64,000 bases of DNA from the NCBI GenBank assembly GCA_014898415.1, contig RCTD01000031.1:434001-498000 (forward strand). The letters are read 5' to 3'. The notes beneath the pieces were generated by a model, which saw nothing but the letters and a program-made list of their open reading frames with translations, searched no databases and was not told the origin of the DNA. The stretch is from Stromatinia cepivora. Lineage: Eukaryota; Ascomycota; Leotiomycetes; Helotiales; Sclerotiniaceae. Shown in pieces: positions 1-12,266 of the stretch. Both the position numbers and the translations under genes were made by a program. How positions within the stretch are numbered: position 1 is the stretch's first letter; every line of letters starts with the position of its first letter.

Positions 1-541
1 AATTTGAGATAATTCAGTTCACCACCACTAGGCTGATTAGCATCCTGTCACAAACTGGACCTTAACAAGAGAATACCTTCTTGGGACGGCTTGAACTACC
101 CCGGCCATTTTGCGCCGTGGAATGGTAAGGCCATACTCGACATACATCAAGGTGCCAGCCATACTAGCTATAAATCCTAGGCCCCAGAGAATGAGACTGG
201 CCCCAACATTCCGATCTTGTTGTATAATAGTCGTTGGTGATTCGAAGATTCCCGTTCCTTAAAGGCGTGAGTATGGCGAAAATAAGCTAATTCAAGGGGT
301 ATGGCATACCCATCATTCGATTTATTATGATACAAGCAACTTGGAATCGACTTAACAAATCCTTATCTTCTGGAGATTTCGTGAATTCCTTCGCGGGATT
401 ACCTACAGCCTCCTGTCCGTTCAAGTATTTCAAATCGTCAATACTGACACCACCCACACTGATGTTGCTTCTGTTTCGATGCAAACTTTGCGAAGTTACG
501 GCCATGATTTGTGAGTCGCGTTGCGACAAATGTCCCTCCAT
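1..541 (-). CDS. LAT-family amino-acid (methionine-type) permease, 5' part
   Basis: Only the N-terminal part is in the window; the gene runs off the left edge. Three exons can be joined: 310-541, 77-257 and from 27 leftwards, with introns 258-309 (52 bp) and 28-76 (49 bp). The joined protein starts MEGHLSQRD, reaches a first transmembrane segment with RMMGTGIF, continues through a second helix (SLILWGLGFIASMAG) into YGLTIPRR, and then VPRRSGGELNYLK. The GTGIF and PRSGGE-NYL motifs are typical of fungal Mup1-like high-affinity methionine permeases of the APC superfamily, acting at the plasma membrane. Substrate cannot be fixed from this fragment; another L-amino-acid transporter is possible. 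Family assignment is firm, exact substrate is not. Confidence 0.85.
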
Positions 542-1211
542 GGATTCAGATTTTGGATTCTTGAGGAGGCCGACTCTGTCTGTAGACTGAAAGAAATTGG
601 ATATATTGAAATGAAAGCCGCTTCAAATGGGCCATGGCTGTTCTGGAGTATTTGAATCATGCCTGGCCCCCACCAGCAAAAGCTTCGGTGAGATAATTTG
701 TGCGACAGCTTCATTCCTTTGGATTGAGACCAGGACAAGAAATTGGGTGAGATTGGGGTCATTCTTTTGAGTGTGACAGGCGTTTATCCCAGTGAAATTG
801 TTGGCTGCGCGCCACGTCCCTCGTGCTCGTAGTACAACAAATCAATAGTCTTACCAGGCTTAACACTATTCATCTGAAAAATGATAAGAATAGGATTGAG
901 AGGATTTTAATCCCAAATCTAGGCGTTGAGCCGCAAAAGTGCTCGGGTTGTCATTCTAGTGAGTTACGGAGTACAGCAGCACGATAAGCGGATGGTGGGG
1001 AAACAGTAGGTAGACATAGGCAGCTAGGGTTGTGAACAGGGCTGCGGACTGGATCTTGGGACAAGTTTTTCTGGTTTATACAACTTTTCTTTTTGCATTC
1101 AAGTACAATTCCGGCCGTGGTTGTCGTTGTCAACTCTATCGCCTTCGTTTTTCTTTAACATGATACTATTTCGTGCGATATTGTGGAAATCTCTTGACAA
1201 GGGACAAGGTT
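542..1211. other. divergent intergenic region
   Basis: About 670 bp separate the permease start (minus) from the next plus-strand gene. The reading frames here are shadows without recognisable domains. The region presumably holds both promoters, but no motif stands out. Confidence 0.5.
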
Positions 1212-3652
1212 ATGATGGAATTCTTTGACCACATGCGGGCCCTTGCTGATAAGCTTCACGATGGCACTCGTATTGGTAGGTAACACCTAAATGCAATCCA
1301 TCAGTGCCCGTCTAATGGTCAATAGATCCTCACGGTTCGAGCTCCGGTAACGATTTGAACGAGAAACTTGAAGAACTCAAAAGATACTTGTCGACAATCT
1401 ATGCGCGTTTTCGTAGTGTTCGGAATAGCTCGAGCCAGAATGGCGATTATCGTTCATCCGGAGACTTATCTCGCATTTTGATCAGTATTCACGGCAATCT
1501 CCAAGCTACATTATACATGATAGATGAAGAAGACAGGAAAAATTATCAGCGTGGCAAAAATGTCTATATCTGGAGATCGGAAACATTGAGTTCTGTTGTA
1601 AAATCTATAGCTATCGAGAATCACAAACTGAAGGTGTTGCTCTGTACCTTCGATTGTACCTTCGACCCGTAAGTTTTTTGCTACCGGCGAAAGAATCTGT
1701 CACAAATTAATTCTTTTCTCAGAGACGCAAATGTTGAAGATGCCATCCCTTTGGAATTGAGAGAATGGAGATTGCAAAAGGTTGAGCAGTATGTCGAAAC
1801 AGAAATACGGAGATGTGGGAGACAGGGCCGCGAAGTAAACCGACTCGACGGCTACAATCATGAATTTAAATGGAATAAACTGAACAACCCAGAGTATCTG
1901 AGCCACATTTCTCAAGATAGACTTTCCGATGTTTCGTCCACATCCTGGGAAGCTTACATTCATTGCTTCACTCGAAATTTACAAATTGCACAAGAAGAAC
2001 ATTGTGAACCCTCCAACAGGTGGATACATCTTATGATTTGCTCGCACTATTTGATGTCCGCTCGAGATTCTCAGGAATATCGCCAATTTTACACTTCTTT
2101 CAAACACCCGCAAGATTCATATATCATAGAGACAGGCTTTACTCTAGATCATTATGTAACGGAGCTGGAAATTGTGAGTGGTAGCCCGTTATCAAATTGG
2201 CCTTAATTGACCATTTTTAGCTTCTGTTTGGCATCCTCACAAAACTAGAAACGGAGTACCTCGACCCTGATATGGTTCAGGAAAGAACCAAAATACAGGC
2301 TTTGCATCTATTGACGCCACAAATCCCACAAACTCCACCTCTTGTACAAGACCGTCATGAAAGTATCTCAACCGGGTCAACTCAGTCTATGGTCGTCGAT
2401 GAATATGGAGTTCTTTTCAAATGGTATAACGTATAGCAATTCCAATTTAGGTCAATTATCAACACTAACATTTCGTAGTCATCTTGCTGGTGAGCAAATG
2501 GGGCATTTACTTAAACTCCGAATAGATGCGGAAGGTGCTTTGACTTTGGACTTTGATGAACCACATCTTTGGCCTACAAGCCTTCAGGCATTCAGAGAAT
2601 TGTAAGCCTACACAATAATATTACTGACACGGTGAAATCTAATTTCTCCCTAATAGAGATCTCCGACGAGCTTCAATTCGCCCAAATTATTTTACTCCCG
2701 ATGTTTATATGTGCGATTTGTTCCTAGAAAGAAGACAGTCGCGAGGAACTAATGTCACTACTGGTCATTTATTTTTCCCGGGCTCCACAAATTTGAAAGA
2801 ATTTCAAAGGGCTTTGACAGGATACAAAGTCTTAGTAGACTTGTTCGTTGCAGTAACCTCTTACAAACTTTGGTACTTACTAATTGTTCTTTAGCAAACG
2901 TGGCATCAAACTTCGTACGCTTGAAAAGTTTCAATTAAACAGCAAGAATACAATCACCGGAAGATTGCAAATTTGGCTCAGAGACTTTAGCAGGGGTAGT
3001 GATTCTACTCAAACTGGCACCAACCTTTCTCTTAGAAGGGCATCGACATCATTCTCGGCTGCGAGCAGAACTACCTTTGCTTCCATATCCACATTGAAGG
3101 CCCAACAAGCTATTCCTGGTTCACATCTTACCACTATTGATGAAGGCAGTGGTTTGAGCATAGAAATGCCAGTTCCTCCACTCGTCATTATGTTTGTTGA
3201 GTCACCGTCGAAAGATAAGAAGATCCAACGAGGGCAGATCTTAGCATTCAAGTGTAAGGAAATAAAACCATAATTTTAAGTCATTACTAAAGTTGTCGCA
3301 GTTGAAGAACGTTCGAAGATCGACCAGAAAAAATGCAAGCCTGACGATAGATCTCCTCGCTGTTTTGTGCTTCACGCTGTTCGTTGCGATCTCGAAATTG
3401 GACCTTTGAAATTTCCACAAAATCCGAAAGAACTCAGTTGGATTGAGATATCTTTCTCGAACGTGGAAGGTGAATTACTCTTCAACGATCATTTTTATGT
3501 CAAATGCTAAATAGTGTATAGAGCGAGATATTTTCTCCGATCGGCTTACAGATGCCAGAAAGATATACAATCGGCGCATGGAACAGCATAATAAGGGTAT
3601 GAAATTCTTACGCCAAGGACACCACAACACCAAAGAGTACGGCGTAGACTAA
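1212..3652 (+). CDS. conserved hypothetical protein, PH-like C-terminus
   Basis: Nine exons can be assembled: 1212-1275, 1326-1668, 1723-2173, 2221-2423, 2479-2601, 2657-2842, 2895-3253, 3302-3469 and 3522-3652. They give 675 residues with no internal stop. Most introns are GT-AG; the donor of intron 6 (GTTCGT at 2843) is weak and least certain. I do not recognise the family. The N-terminal half is helical with a coiled-coil-like start. The middle has a low-complexity Ser/Thr stretch. The last ~150 residues alternate strands (FVLHAVRCDLEIGPLKFP, then WIEISFSN) and end in a charged helix, which resembles a PH-like fold. It lies tail-to-tail, 191 bp from the SesB-like gene, at the edge of the NLR cluster. 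An accessory role there is inference from position only. Confidence 0.7.
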
Positions 3653-3843
3653 TAATTCAAATAATGTATAATTCTCACAATCAACGGAAGATGGCGACAA
3701 ATCGGCTAGCAATTGGTGCTCCACGTATATATTTTCTAGTTCAAAAGCATGCTGTACACTATGGCTACTATAGATTTCAATATAGGAGGTCCCTGTATGC
3801 ATTGCGTCTCTTCCGCGTGTATCATGGTTTCTCATCATATATG

Positions 3844-5735
3844 CTAAGATATTATCACCCCCAATTCGTCTTCGGAAAGAAATGTGTCTTTTCTCCTTGG
3901 GGCCGAAGGCCCATGGATGCTCCGCTCACCCCTTCTTCGCTGCGTCTCACTAATTGGACTGGACTGCATAACAGCATCTTCCCGCTCTACCAGATTCTCG
4001 ACCATTCCTTTAATATTATTCGAAACATCTTCGTAAGATAGGTCGGATCTACTACTGTATTTTACCATGCCGGAATGGTCTGAGTTGAGTGCTAGGTTCC
4101 GGGCACCTGGTGTCTCGCTATCTTCTACCATGACAATTTTTTCACCCACGATGCCGTTCCTCTATTTCGGATCTTAGCCTACTCAACCAGAGATATTGTG
4201 TTCAAGCGAAACTTACAGTTCGGGGCTGTGAAGGGTGTCTTTCCCAAAAGTATAGCACTTCCGGTGCATATGAGGAACTTTCTTTTTGCTTGCAGCAACT
4301 CTCGAACCTGTCTTTTAACTCAACGAGATAATTGGAAGGGGTACCATTCTCTCGATCACGACATAATTGGCCGATCAAAACTTTGTTTGGCTGTGACTTG
4401 ACGGCTTCAATAAGGGAGGGATTGTTCAGGCCTGCAATTGGAATACCAAAGCCGACAAGTCCGTACCAGGAGTCAAATATCTCTCGTTCGTATTGATCGC
4501 GACTATCCACGGCTCGGAGAAGAGACTATAAAATCTGCGATCAGTATATATTTCTCGCTACCTTCAGACGAAACTTGCTTCCTGGACAATTAGGCCCCCG
4601 AGGCTTTGTCCGATAAATATCATGGGACGATTCCGTGTCTGTAACTTATATCAGCAATTGTAAATAGCTTCTTCATCAGGATAATGGTGCCACCTACAGA
4701 GGTGTTCCTGCGTAGGAGAGTCAATCGATTTAAGAAAGTACTTGCGATATCCTCGATCTTTTCCATGGATTGACCTCCAGAAACAGTGGATGGATATCCG
4801 TATAGTAAAATTCTAGTATTCGGAATGTCTTTCGGCAGGAAATCCCGTAGCCACATTTCATGACTGCCAGGAGTCGTGGAGCGGAAAGTCCCAAATGCGT
4901 GTGTTCCCAGACCCACCACAGCTACGATACTATGATTTCAGTCAGTCTTGATGTCGAATCGAACTGAAGACATACATACTCTATATCAACTCGCAACCTC
5001 TCAGAACTTGCATTGTATAATGTTGTGAAGCCAAGAAAATCCGCATCATATTGTATTTCCGGTGCACCTGGACGGGATTGGCGTGCTTGAATTACTCTTG
5101 GGAGCTGCTTTGTCGGAAATCCACACTCTTCAGCTGGAAAGGTGACTGTGGCACAAAGATACTCTTTCGTGTGCAGTGCAAGACTATGTATTCTGGGCTT
5201 GCTGCGGAATTCTTTTTGGACAACTATTTTGACAACTTCGCTTGTGTATGTTATGGGTATGTTTTTTATACGAATAGTATCTGGTCGGTCTTTTTTAGGA
5301 GGGGCTGGAGGTATGTCATCTGAGTCGGAACCTGGAAGCAGCGCTACCCCTTTTCCTTTGTCTGACTTTGGCAGAGGGCCAAGTTCCCGGCCTAAAGCAT
5401 GGACTTTGATACGGCAGAGATTGTGAAGTTTCTATAATTGTCAGTGACATGTCAAATAATCCAATCTGCAAAAGGTACCCGCAATTCCTCAGGGTTGGGG
5501 TCCTCCCCAGCTGGCAGTTCAACTTCATAGTTCTGGGCTCCGGACTAGTTATAAAATGTTAAATATGATCCAAAAGGCCTTTGAAAAATAAACTAACGGG
5601 AGATTTGTTTCGAATTATCCTCGCGTGTTCGCCGAAGAATCTATGCACGATACTTTCGATCGCCCATGTATATTCTTCTCGTTCCACAGGGACAGTGCAT
5701 ATAAGATGCGAAACCTCTTTTGAGTTTGGACTCAT
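3844..5735 (-). CDS. SesB-like alpha/beta-hydrolase
   Basis: Seven exons (5598-5735, 5479-5544, 4980-5431, 4698-4929, 4579-4638, 4217-4525, 3844-4161) give about 524 residues. The C-terminal half has the hallmarks of the fungal SesB-like lipase/esterase domain. These are VVGLGTHAFG, MWLRDFLPKDIPNTRILLYGY, a nucleophile elbow FIGQSLGGLIVQE (Ser near 308), FFG-like FGIPIAGLNN, and a terminal SDHSGMVKYSSR with the likely catalytic His near 448. The first ~230 residues are a separate N-terminal region with no recognised domain. One intron seems to use a GC donor (GCAAGT at 4573-4578); a GT alternative further in would add residues. In other fungi SesB-like domains are effectors of NLR-controlled death or incompatibility systems. 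Here the gene is divergent from an NLR gene. Membrane or lipid substrate is inferred from the family, not shown. Confidence 0.85.
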
Positions 5736-6158
5736 GGAGAAAGCCAGGCTCTGATTATACTCGCTCGAGAAATTTCAAATTATGTAAAAATAAATTCGTT
5801 TAGTTATGCTTTATCTTGCGCAGAGCCTCGAAATGAGCCTCGAAATAAGCCTCGATTAGGCTGCAATGTATATTATCATGGTGAGGCTCGATGTGGAGTA
5901 AATACTCGAGCTGATCTTGGTACCTTGGTTTCTCGGGGCTGTGTCTCCATTAGGATTTCCATACATGCAGCCTCATTTTACTATGTAACCTTGGCGTTGT
6001 GTGAGTCGTCTTGTCTTATCGCTTCGCCCAAAAAGTCTGCCCTCTGCGTAACTCGTGGGCACTCGGTGAGGGGTTTGATAAAGAAGAGATGGGACCTGGT
6101 ATCTGGGAAGATTACTGCATCCATTTCTCAACTTAATTTTAAATCGAATTCTGCAAAG
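5736..6158. promoter_or_regulatory. shared divergent promoter, SesB-like gene and NLR gene
   Basis: Only 423 bp lie between the two start codons, pointing apart. It contains a short direct repeat of GAGCCTCGAAAT/GAGCCTCGAAAT-like units around 5825-5860 (cagagcctcgaaatgagcct, then cgaaataagcctcga), a possible regulatory repeat. Shared control of the pair is inferred from the arrangement. Confidence 0.4.
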
Positions 6159-9100
6159 ATGTCTCGATTTCGAAAGTCTCCTGTGGAAAACGTGGTAATT
6201 CCAGATCGGGTTCCGTCTTACAGGTCAGCTGACTACCCGAATGCCCAATGGCCAGAAGACGTGAAGATCAAGGCGCCATCCTTTGGTACTACAGAAGGAA
6301 AAGACCCTGGTGTATCAAGGGTGGTAGCCCAGCCGCCAATAAGCATTGATGATGTATGGCGAGAAGTGCGAGCACTTGAACGCCACAACTTCGCATCGTC
6401 ACGGTACCGCAAAGTTGGGAAGACAATTGAGCCCGTCATAGATTTTTTAACGAGATTTTCCCCTGTAGTGGATATAATGGTCCAGGGTAGTAACAGTGCT
6501 TCTTTGATATGGGGTTCGTTGAAAGCTGTTTTGATGGTTGCTCAGACGTCGGCGACCTATTTTTATTACATCGATAATGCGATGTTGAAGCTTAGTGACA
6601 TCCTTTCGATTTCGAGCCAGTATGAAAAAATGTTCGCGACTGAAGTGCGTGTGAGAACCGCGTTGTCAGATTTATATGATGAGATATACCTCTTTTTGGA
6701 GAAGATCAGAAAGGCGGTTTCTGCTAGCTGTCGGTAAAAGTCTCCTTTTTTCATCTATATTGTTCTGACAAAGTGTTAGCGTTCAAGATATTTCTCAAAA
6801 ATGTGAAGAAATCGTTTGATGTGGAGTTCAAAGATAATCTGGAACATATTGAAAGATATACTCGGGTTTTCAATGATGAGATTACTCTGGCACATCGAGC
6901 TCGGATGGATGCTTCAACTAAGCACATTCAAGAATTGGTTGGAGCTATTGCCTTAGACAATGCAGATATGGTAAATAGAGTAGATATTCGGGATGCATAT
7001 GGTGAGTTGAATAATCATTCCAAGATGTTCATTGGATCTACCCATGAAAGTCTTCACACATTGCCGAAATTGACGGGTGGAAATAGACACAAAAGATGCA
7101 ATACTGAAATGGTTAACTCAAGTTGATCCGAGAGAGGACTATTATCGAGCTCTTAGTAGACGCTCACCAGGAACTGGAGTATGGATACGAGATGACCCAA
7201 GGGTCAAGAGCTGGAGAAACTGCTCCAAATCATCTCACGATTGTTCAACCTTATGGGTCCACGGACGACCGGGATCTGGCAAGACCGTACTGAGCGCCGT
7301 TATCATTGAACATCTTGAACAGATATCAGAAGGGAAGGAAAGATGTGAAGTCGCTTATTTTTATTGCGATTTTGGAGATATTCGAAAACGAGCGACATTA
7401 AATATCTTGGGCTCAATTTTGGCACAATTGATCACGCCGATGCAGCATTTTCCGATCGAGGTCTATGAAGCTTATCATCGAGCGAAAAAGTATGGAAGAC
7501 AGCACATCTCTACTGCCGATGACATCCTCTCGGTCATCAAGCACGCCGTGGCGGATATCCCATCATCTTACATTGTTTTAGATGGAATAGATGAATGCAG
7601 TGACCCCGCTGGCCTTGTAGAATCATTTGCGGATATAGCAAAACACAACTCAAACGTTAAACTCATTTTGTTTTCTCGGAATCTTCCTACTATTGCAATT
7701 GGGCTTGAGAAAGCTCCACACGCAATGATAGAGCTAGAGCCTACTTTGATACAGCCTGACATTGACAAATTCCTCGCCAAGTCATTAGAAAAATTACCTG
7801 GCAAAGGTACCGATGCGCCAGATCAAGCGTTTTGCAAATTATCCAATGCCTCTGGTGGCATGTTTCTTTACGCTGCTTTGGGAGTCCAAAGTCTAGCTGA
7901 AGCAATCGATTCCAAGAGTATTGTAGAGGCTATTGATAAAATTCCAGAGGGACTTAATGGTGTTTATGGACAAATACTCGAGAGGTTAGGATTGCAAAGT
8001 ATTCGACGACAGAACCTTGCTCGTAAAATCCTCTTGTGGGTTTGCTGCACAACACGACCATTGTCGTGGAAAGAACTCCAGTGTGCTCTATCTTGGGATG
8101 AGACCAAGGAAGAGTTTATGGAAGATCAACGTCCTTTTAAGGATGCTGTACTTGATCTATGCGCTCCTTTGATCGAGTACCGACCAGAAAGGGATACATT
8201 TCACCCGGTTCATCTTTCTGTACGCGAATTCTTATGTAAATCCAGCGGTTTCGACTCCATGTCTGCGAAAGCGACCCAATTCCTGATGACAGAGTCTCAT
8301 GCACACCAAACTATTGCTGAGGTGACATTAGCTATTCTCTCACTACCAGATGTTGTACATAAAACAAGCGTTGATAATCTTCAATATCCATTGGTGAAAT
8401 ATTCAACGGAAAATTGGTGCCATCATCTATCCTCAGCATCATTTGACGAGCGACTGAGTCAAAAACACGACAGTTTCGTAGCTTCACCAGTGGCGAGATC
8501 AACATGGATTCTTCGTTTTCTTGTTTCAAACAAGCAATCGTTTCCTCTACAGCGAATAGCCAAATATCAAAAACAAGTCAATGATTGGAAGCTTCAGAAA
8601 GAAGGAATAACGACCACTTTTGCGGCAGAGGATCTAGCTGATATACAACGGGCGTTGATTGGACTGGATCAACTAGATTTGGGCCAGGCAGAATCTATCT
8701 CAAATTTTGAACGCGATTTGATTGTCCGGGACTTGGCACGAGCTTTCACGATGGCAGGAAAGGTGGATCAAGCCATCGATCTATTCGAAAAGGCTCTTAC
8801 CCAGGGAACCCAAGGACCGCCCTCGCCAGAATCAGTGCACACAACCTGGCTTCTGAATAGTCTTGGAATAATGTATGATCAGAAGAACTTGACTGATCTT
8901 GCTTTAAAGACTCAAATGAAAGCTCTGTCAATCCAAGAAAAGTATCTTCCGTCTAATCATCTAGACCTAGCATTAACTCTAAACGAAATGGGTCGAGAAA
9001 CAAGACATCTTGAAAGATACACAGAGTCTGAGCAATACCATCTCCGTGCTTTGAACATCTTGCGACAATCTCTTCCCGAAACAGACTTACAAATAATCTG

Positions 9101-9545
9101 GACCCTCAATACCCTCGCTCGCTGCTATCGATTCCAAGGTCGCTATCCCGAAGCACTCAATCTGCATCAACTTGCGCTAAAAGGCCAAACCACACTCATG
9201 GGAGAAGACCACCCGCATCCAATGCGCACGAGATCGGATATCGCAAAAGTACTCAAAGCAGAAGGAAAGTACAAAGAAGCCTTGGAAATTATGGAAGATA
9301 TTTATGAAACGAGAGTTAAAGTGTTGGGTAAAGATAATCCGGATACGTTGTGGACGATGAATGATATAGGGATTGTGTGGGAGGAGTTGGGTATGCATAT
9401 TGGAAGTGTGGAGGGAAGTAAAAAGGCTATTTTGTGGCATGAAAGGGCGTTGGAGTTGCAAGAGAAGGTGTTAGGTGGAGGACATCCGCATGCGGTTTGG
9501 AGTCGGGGAGTGTTGGAGAGGTTGAGGGAAGGAAGAAACGGGTGA
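6159..9545 (+). CDS. NLR-type STAND NTPase (DUF7708-like, NACHT, TPR)
   Basis: Three exons (6159-6729, 6780-7001, 7087-9545) give 1083 residues. The start is ATG 6159 in AAAGATGTCT; in-frame sequence extends upstream but has no better start. The N-terminal ~260 residues (FLTRFSPVVDIMVQGSNSASLIWGS region) resemble the DUF7708 module of fungal NLRs. The NACHT domain follows, with Walker A GRPGSGKT near 323-330 and Walker B VLDGIDE near 427-433. A winged-helix-like segment (RKILLWVCCTTRPLSWKELQ) comes next. The C-terminus has at least five kinesin-light-chain-like TPRs from about residue 770 to the end. This is a typical fungal nonself-sensor architecture: ligand sensing by repeats, nucleotide-driven oligomerisation, signalling by the N-terminus. 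The first donor (GTCGGT at 6730) is weak and was chosen for frame. It is intact and divergent from the SesB-like gene. Confidence 0.92.
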
Positions 9546-11093
9546 TGTGCATGGGTTTTGTGTTCGCGGATGTTGGATTGTGTGTCTTGTTGGTTTGTAA
9601 TCATGAATTACGATATAATGCATTGAAAATGGATTTCTGAGAGATTTTATTTGGGACGATTGTCTACATAAGGCGAGGTAAGGGCAAGATTTTGGATATG
9701 ATTTTGTATTTACGAACGTTATTCTTTTCTTTTGTGTATTTTATATTATCCTTACCTCAAAATACCAATCGCTACGATCTAGCTTTATGATTTACATCAA
9801 AATTATCATACATTGATAAAGGCAAGGGTTAGTAATGACCGTGACCTGTGTGCTACAGCTCAACATACAAATTTTTGTATATGACTCTTTTCACACACAC
9901 TAGATCGAGTGCTAGTAATAAAAAAATAATGCAAAGGATAGAAGAAGAAGGGAAGTTTTAGGGTTAAAATTCTCCAAACTAGCTCTTCTAGAAAATCTTC
10001 GCAAAAACTCGTTATCCTGTTATGGTGAGCGTGATACACGTTCGCGAACATCAGCGGTTACCCCTTAAGGACGACGAGCAATTAGCTTTAGAAATGAAAA
10101 GCAATATTTATCATCGGCAATTGCTTGAGACCAGATTGGAAACTGAGATGTATAAATGAACAGGCTACCTCAACCGTCACGGGCCGTCTGGTCTTGAAGT
10201 CTGAAGATGCAGTTTCAGCGAACGGTGCTTCTTGCAAGTTTCCTTGACTGAATTATGATGCGCCGTATAACTCTAGTTGATCTCTTTCTATCCTTTTTTC
10301 AATAAGAAGAAATGAAAGAAAAAAAAACTCCTGATGAGACCAGTACCTGCAAGAAATTTATTGCAAGTAAAGATTCTGAATATGGAGGGAAGGAGGGCAA
10401 ATGGCGTGGCAACCGCTACTTGTATTGCTCGGGGGAGTGGGGAAGATACTGTGTATAGATATTTTTAATAATTCAGAAATTGAAAGTTAATCTAGAAATG
10501 CTGGGATTTTAAAAGAGATCTATAGAGTGGGCCTGATAAAGTCCAAGTCGTGGGATTTATGTGCGAAGGGTGCTTTGTTTTGTGTTTTTTCCTCCTTTTC
10601 AAGCAAGACCAAAGCTATGAGAATTGTAAACAGTGTTGATTGAAAACCTTGAATGACAGTAATAGTAGGCTTTTGTAGCAAATAAAATTCATAGCTCGTG
10701 GTTGATGATTATTCAGGTCAGCACACATGACTGTGGTGGGTGTTTGACACAATGTTACAAATAATGTTACAAAATACGAACTGCAGATTTCCATGGGGTA
10801 TTTCAAAAAAGTCTGGCTTGTCTCAAAAGAAAATAACTGATTATCAATTTGCTGGAGGCCCAGCATCATTTCAATAATGACTGTCTTTTATATCTGCAAG
10901 ATCTCTCTGAAAGTTGATAGAGCGCATCAAGCTCCTTCCTCAGGTTTTATCCTGCTGGGATCATAAAGGACCGGTGGACTGGCAGTTTGATTTCTACATA
11001 CATGAAAGACATAAACTCAAAGGAGACTTGGAGAGGAATCCATCAGTTAAATGAATTGAAAGTCGATCCAATACTGTGTAAAGACTTTCCAGA
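9546..11093. other. gene-free stretch after the NLR gene
   Basis: No frame here shows codon structure or a domain that I can defend. The sequence is moderately AT-rich with homopolymer runs. It begins the gene-poor interval that runs to about 15.7 kb. Confidence 0.5.
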
Positions 11094-11821
11094 CTATGCA
11101 ATAATTGTCCATTGCCTCTTTATTGCAGTAGCATAATTTGAGCAAAATTTTTTCAAGGTGATGAGTTTGAAGGTTCCAGTATCAAAACAGTAATATCCTG
11201 AGAGCTTTTCTCTATTGCCATTGCCTCTTATGTGTTCATCAGTCTTGGTTTCCCCATTGATATATGAAATAAAGTCTTTCCACTGGATAATGATACCAAT
11301 ATCAATCATTCACAAGTCTATCAACCTCAGTGACCATGAAAGGTCTTTTATAATCTGACCTAGATCTGTTTGGAGGAAGAGAAGGGGTGTTTTTTTCTTT
11401 CAAAGAGAAGTTTCCAATTCCGATCAACAAGTGTAGGACTTGTTTGGATCTCTCAAGATGATGCTTCCCCCGCACATGCTTCTCATAAAACCTTTTAACC
11501 ACTGAAATCAAGAAGTCCATTGTCAGGGGCCAATATGAAAGGGTTGATTACGTGGTCATGGTTGAGCATATGCAGGAGGAGGAGCTAGTGTATTTGTACC
11601 CGCAGAGAGGCAGAGAACTTCAGAGAAGCATTTAATTCTTCCTTCTTCTTTAACTTTAGTCTATCAACAAAAGCTGCATCAACACTTATATTCTTGATTC
11701 CCCTACATCCATCAACATTCCTCCAATGTTCATTCTGAGTGAACTTCGCGGAAATCCGATATTCCAAAACTCGCCCTTCGCGAAAAGATATCTTAGAGCA
11801 AAACATGTCTCTAATGCGCAT
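11094..11821 (-). pseudogene. possible degraded or multi-exon gene, unrecognised
   Basis: Three open stretches lie head-to-tail on the minus strand: 11585-11821, 11302-11520 and 11094-11309. They have a natural-looking composition (for example FREGRVLEYRISAKFTQNEH and DEHIRGNGNREKLSGYYCF). The first could splice out at GTACAAAT near 11600. The second and third change frame within about 30 bp, too short for a normal intron, which suggests a frameshift. No domain is recognised. It could be a lineage-specific gene with a misread boundary, a broken gene, or chance open frames. It overlaps the possible start of the small plus-strand gene at 11805, so at most one model is right there. Confidence 0.22.
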
Positions 11822-12266
11822 CCTCGGTATCTGCGGGGGTGATTTGGTGGTCAGCGGTTTGGTACGTACCCGTCGGTAACTTCCATTACTGATCTAATAA
11901 TAATGCACCCGGCTAATAGCTTTCCAACAGGGAAACAAGCGCTACGACTTTGCCCGTAAGACCGTCCCTGAATCCAATATATACAGGCACTGACCCATAT
12001 TAGCCGGTCACTATTACTTTCTGAACGACAATGGTTTGCAAGTGTATTGTAATCCAAAAGGATGGAAGTACATTGTCGGTACAGAATGGGGTACCAAGTG
12101 TGGAATATGGATTGAACCGCCCAGCGTGACGAAAGTTTTGTCTTCGGAAAATATCACATTTGAAGCGTACGACGAGCTCCGAAAAAAAGCGCAGATGTGT
12201 GATGCAAAGCTTTATGATGTTCTGGGCAATGTTGTCTGTTTAGATATGGTAGCAGAGGAGAGATGA
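11805..12266 (+). CDS. possible small cysteine-containing protein
   Basis: The solid part is the last exon, 12004-12266. It encodes PGHYYFLNDNGLQVYCNPKG and continues through WGTKCGIWIEPP to DMVAEER, with four cysteines. It is preceded by a good branch point and acceptor (CACTGACCCATATTAG). A 25-bp exon at 11931-11955 and a first exon at 11805-11861 keep the frame and would give 114 residues. The tiny exon and the lack of a convincing signal peptide make the 5' end doubtful. The size and cysteines would suit a small secreted protein if the true first exon carries a signal sequence. No family is recognised. Confidence 0.35.

Noticed and set aside
327..590. Plus-strand frame at the permease start
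   Set aside because: It is a shadow of the minus-strand permease exon 310-541, which splices cleanly into a conserved transporter.
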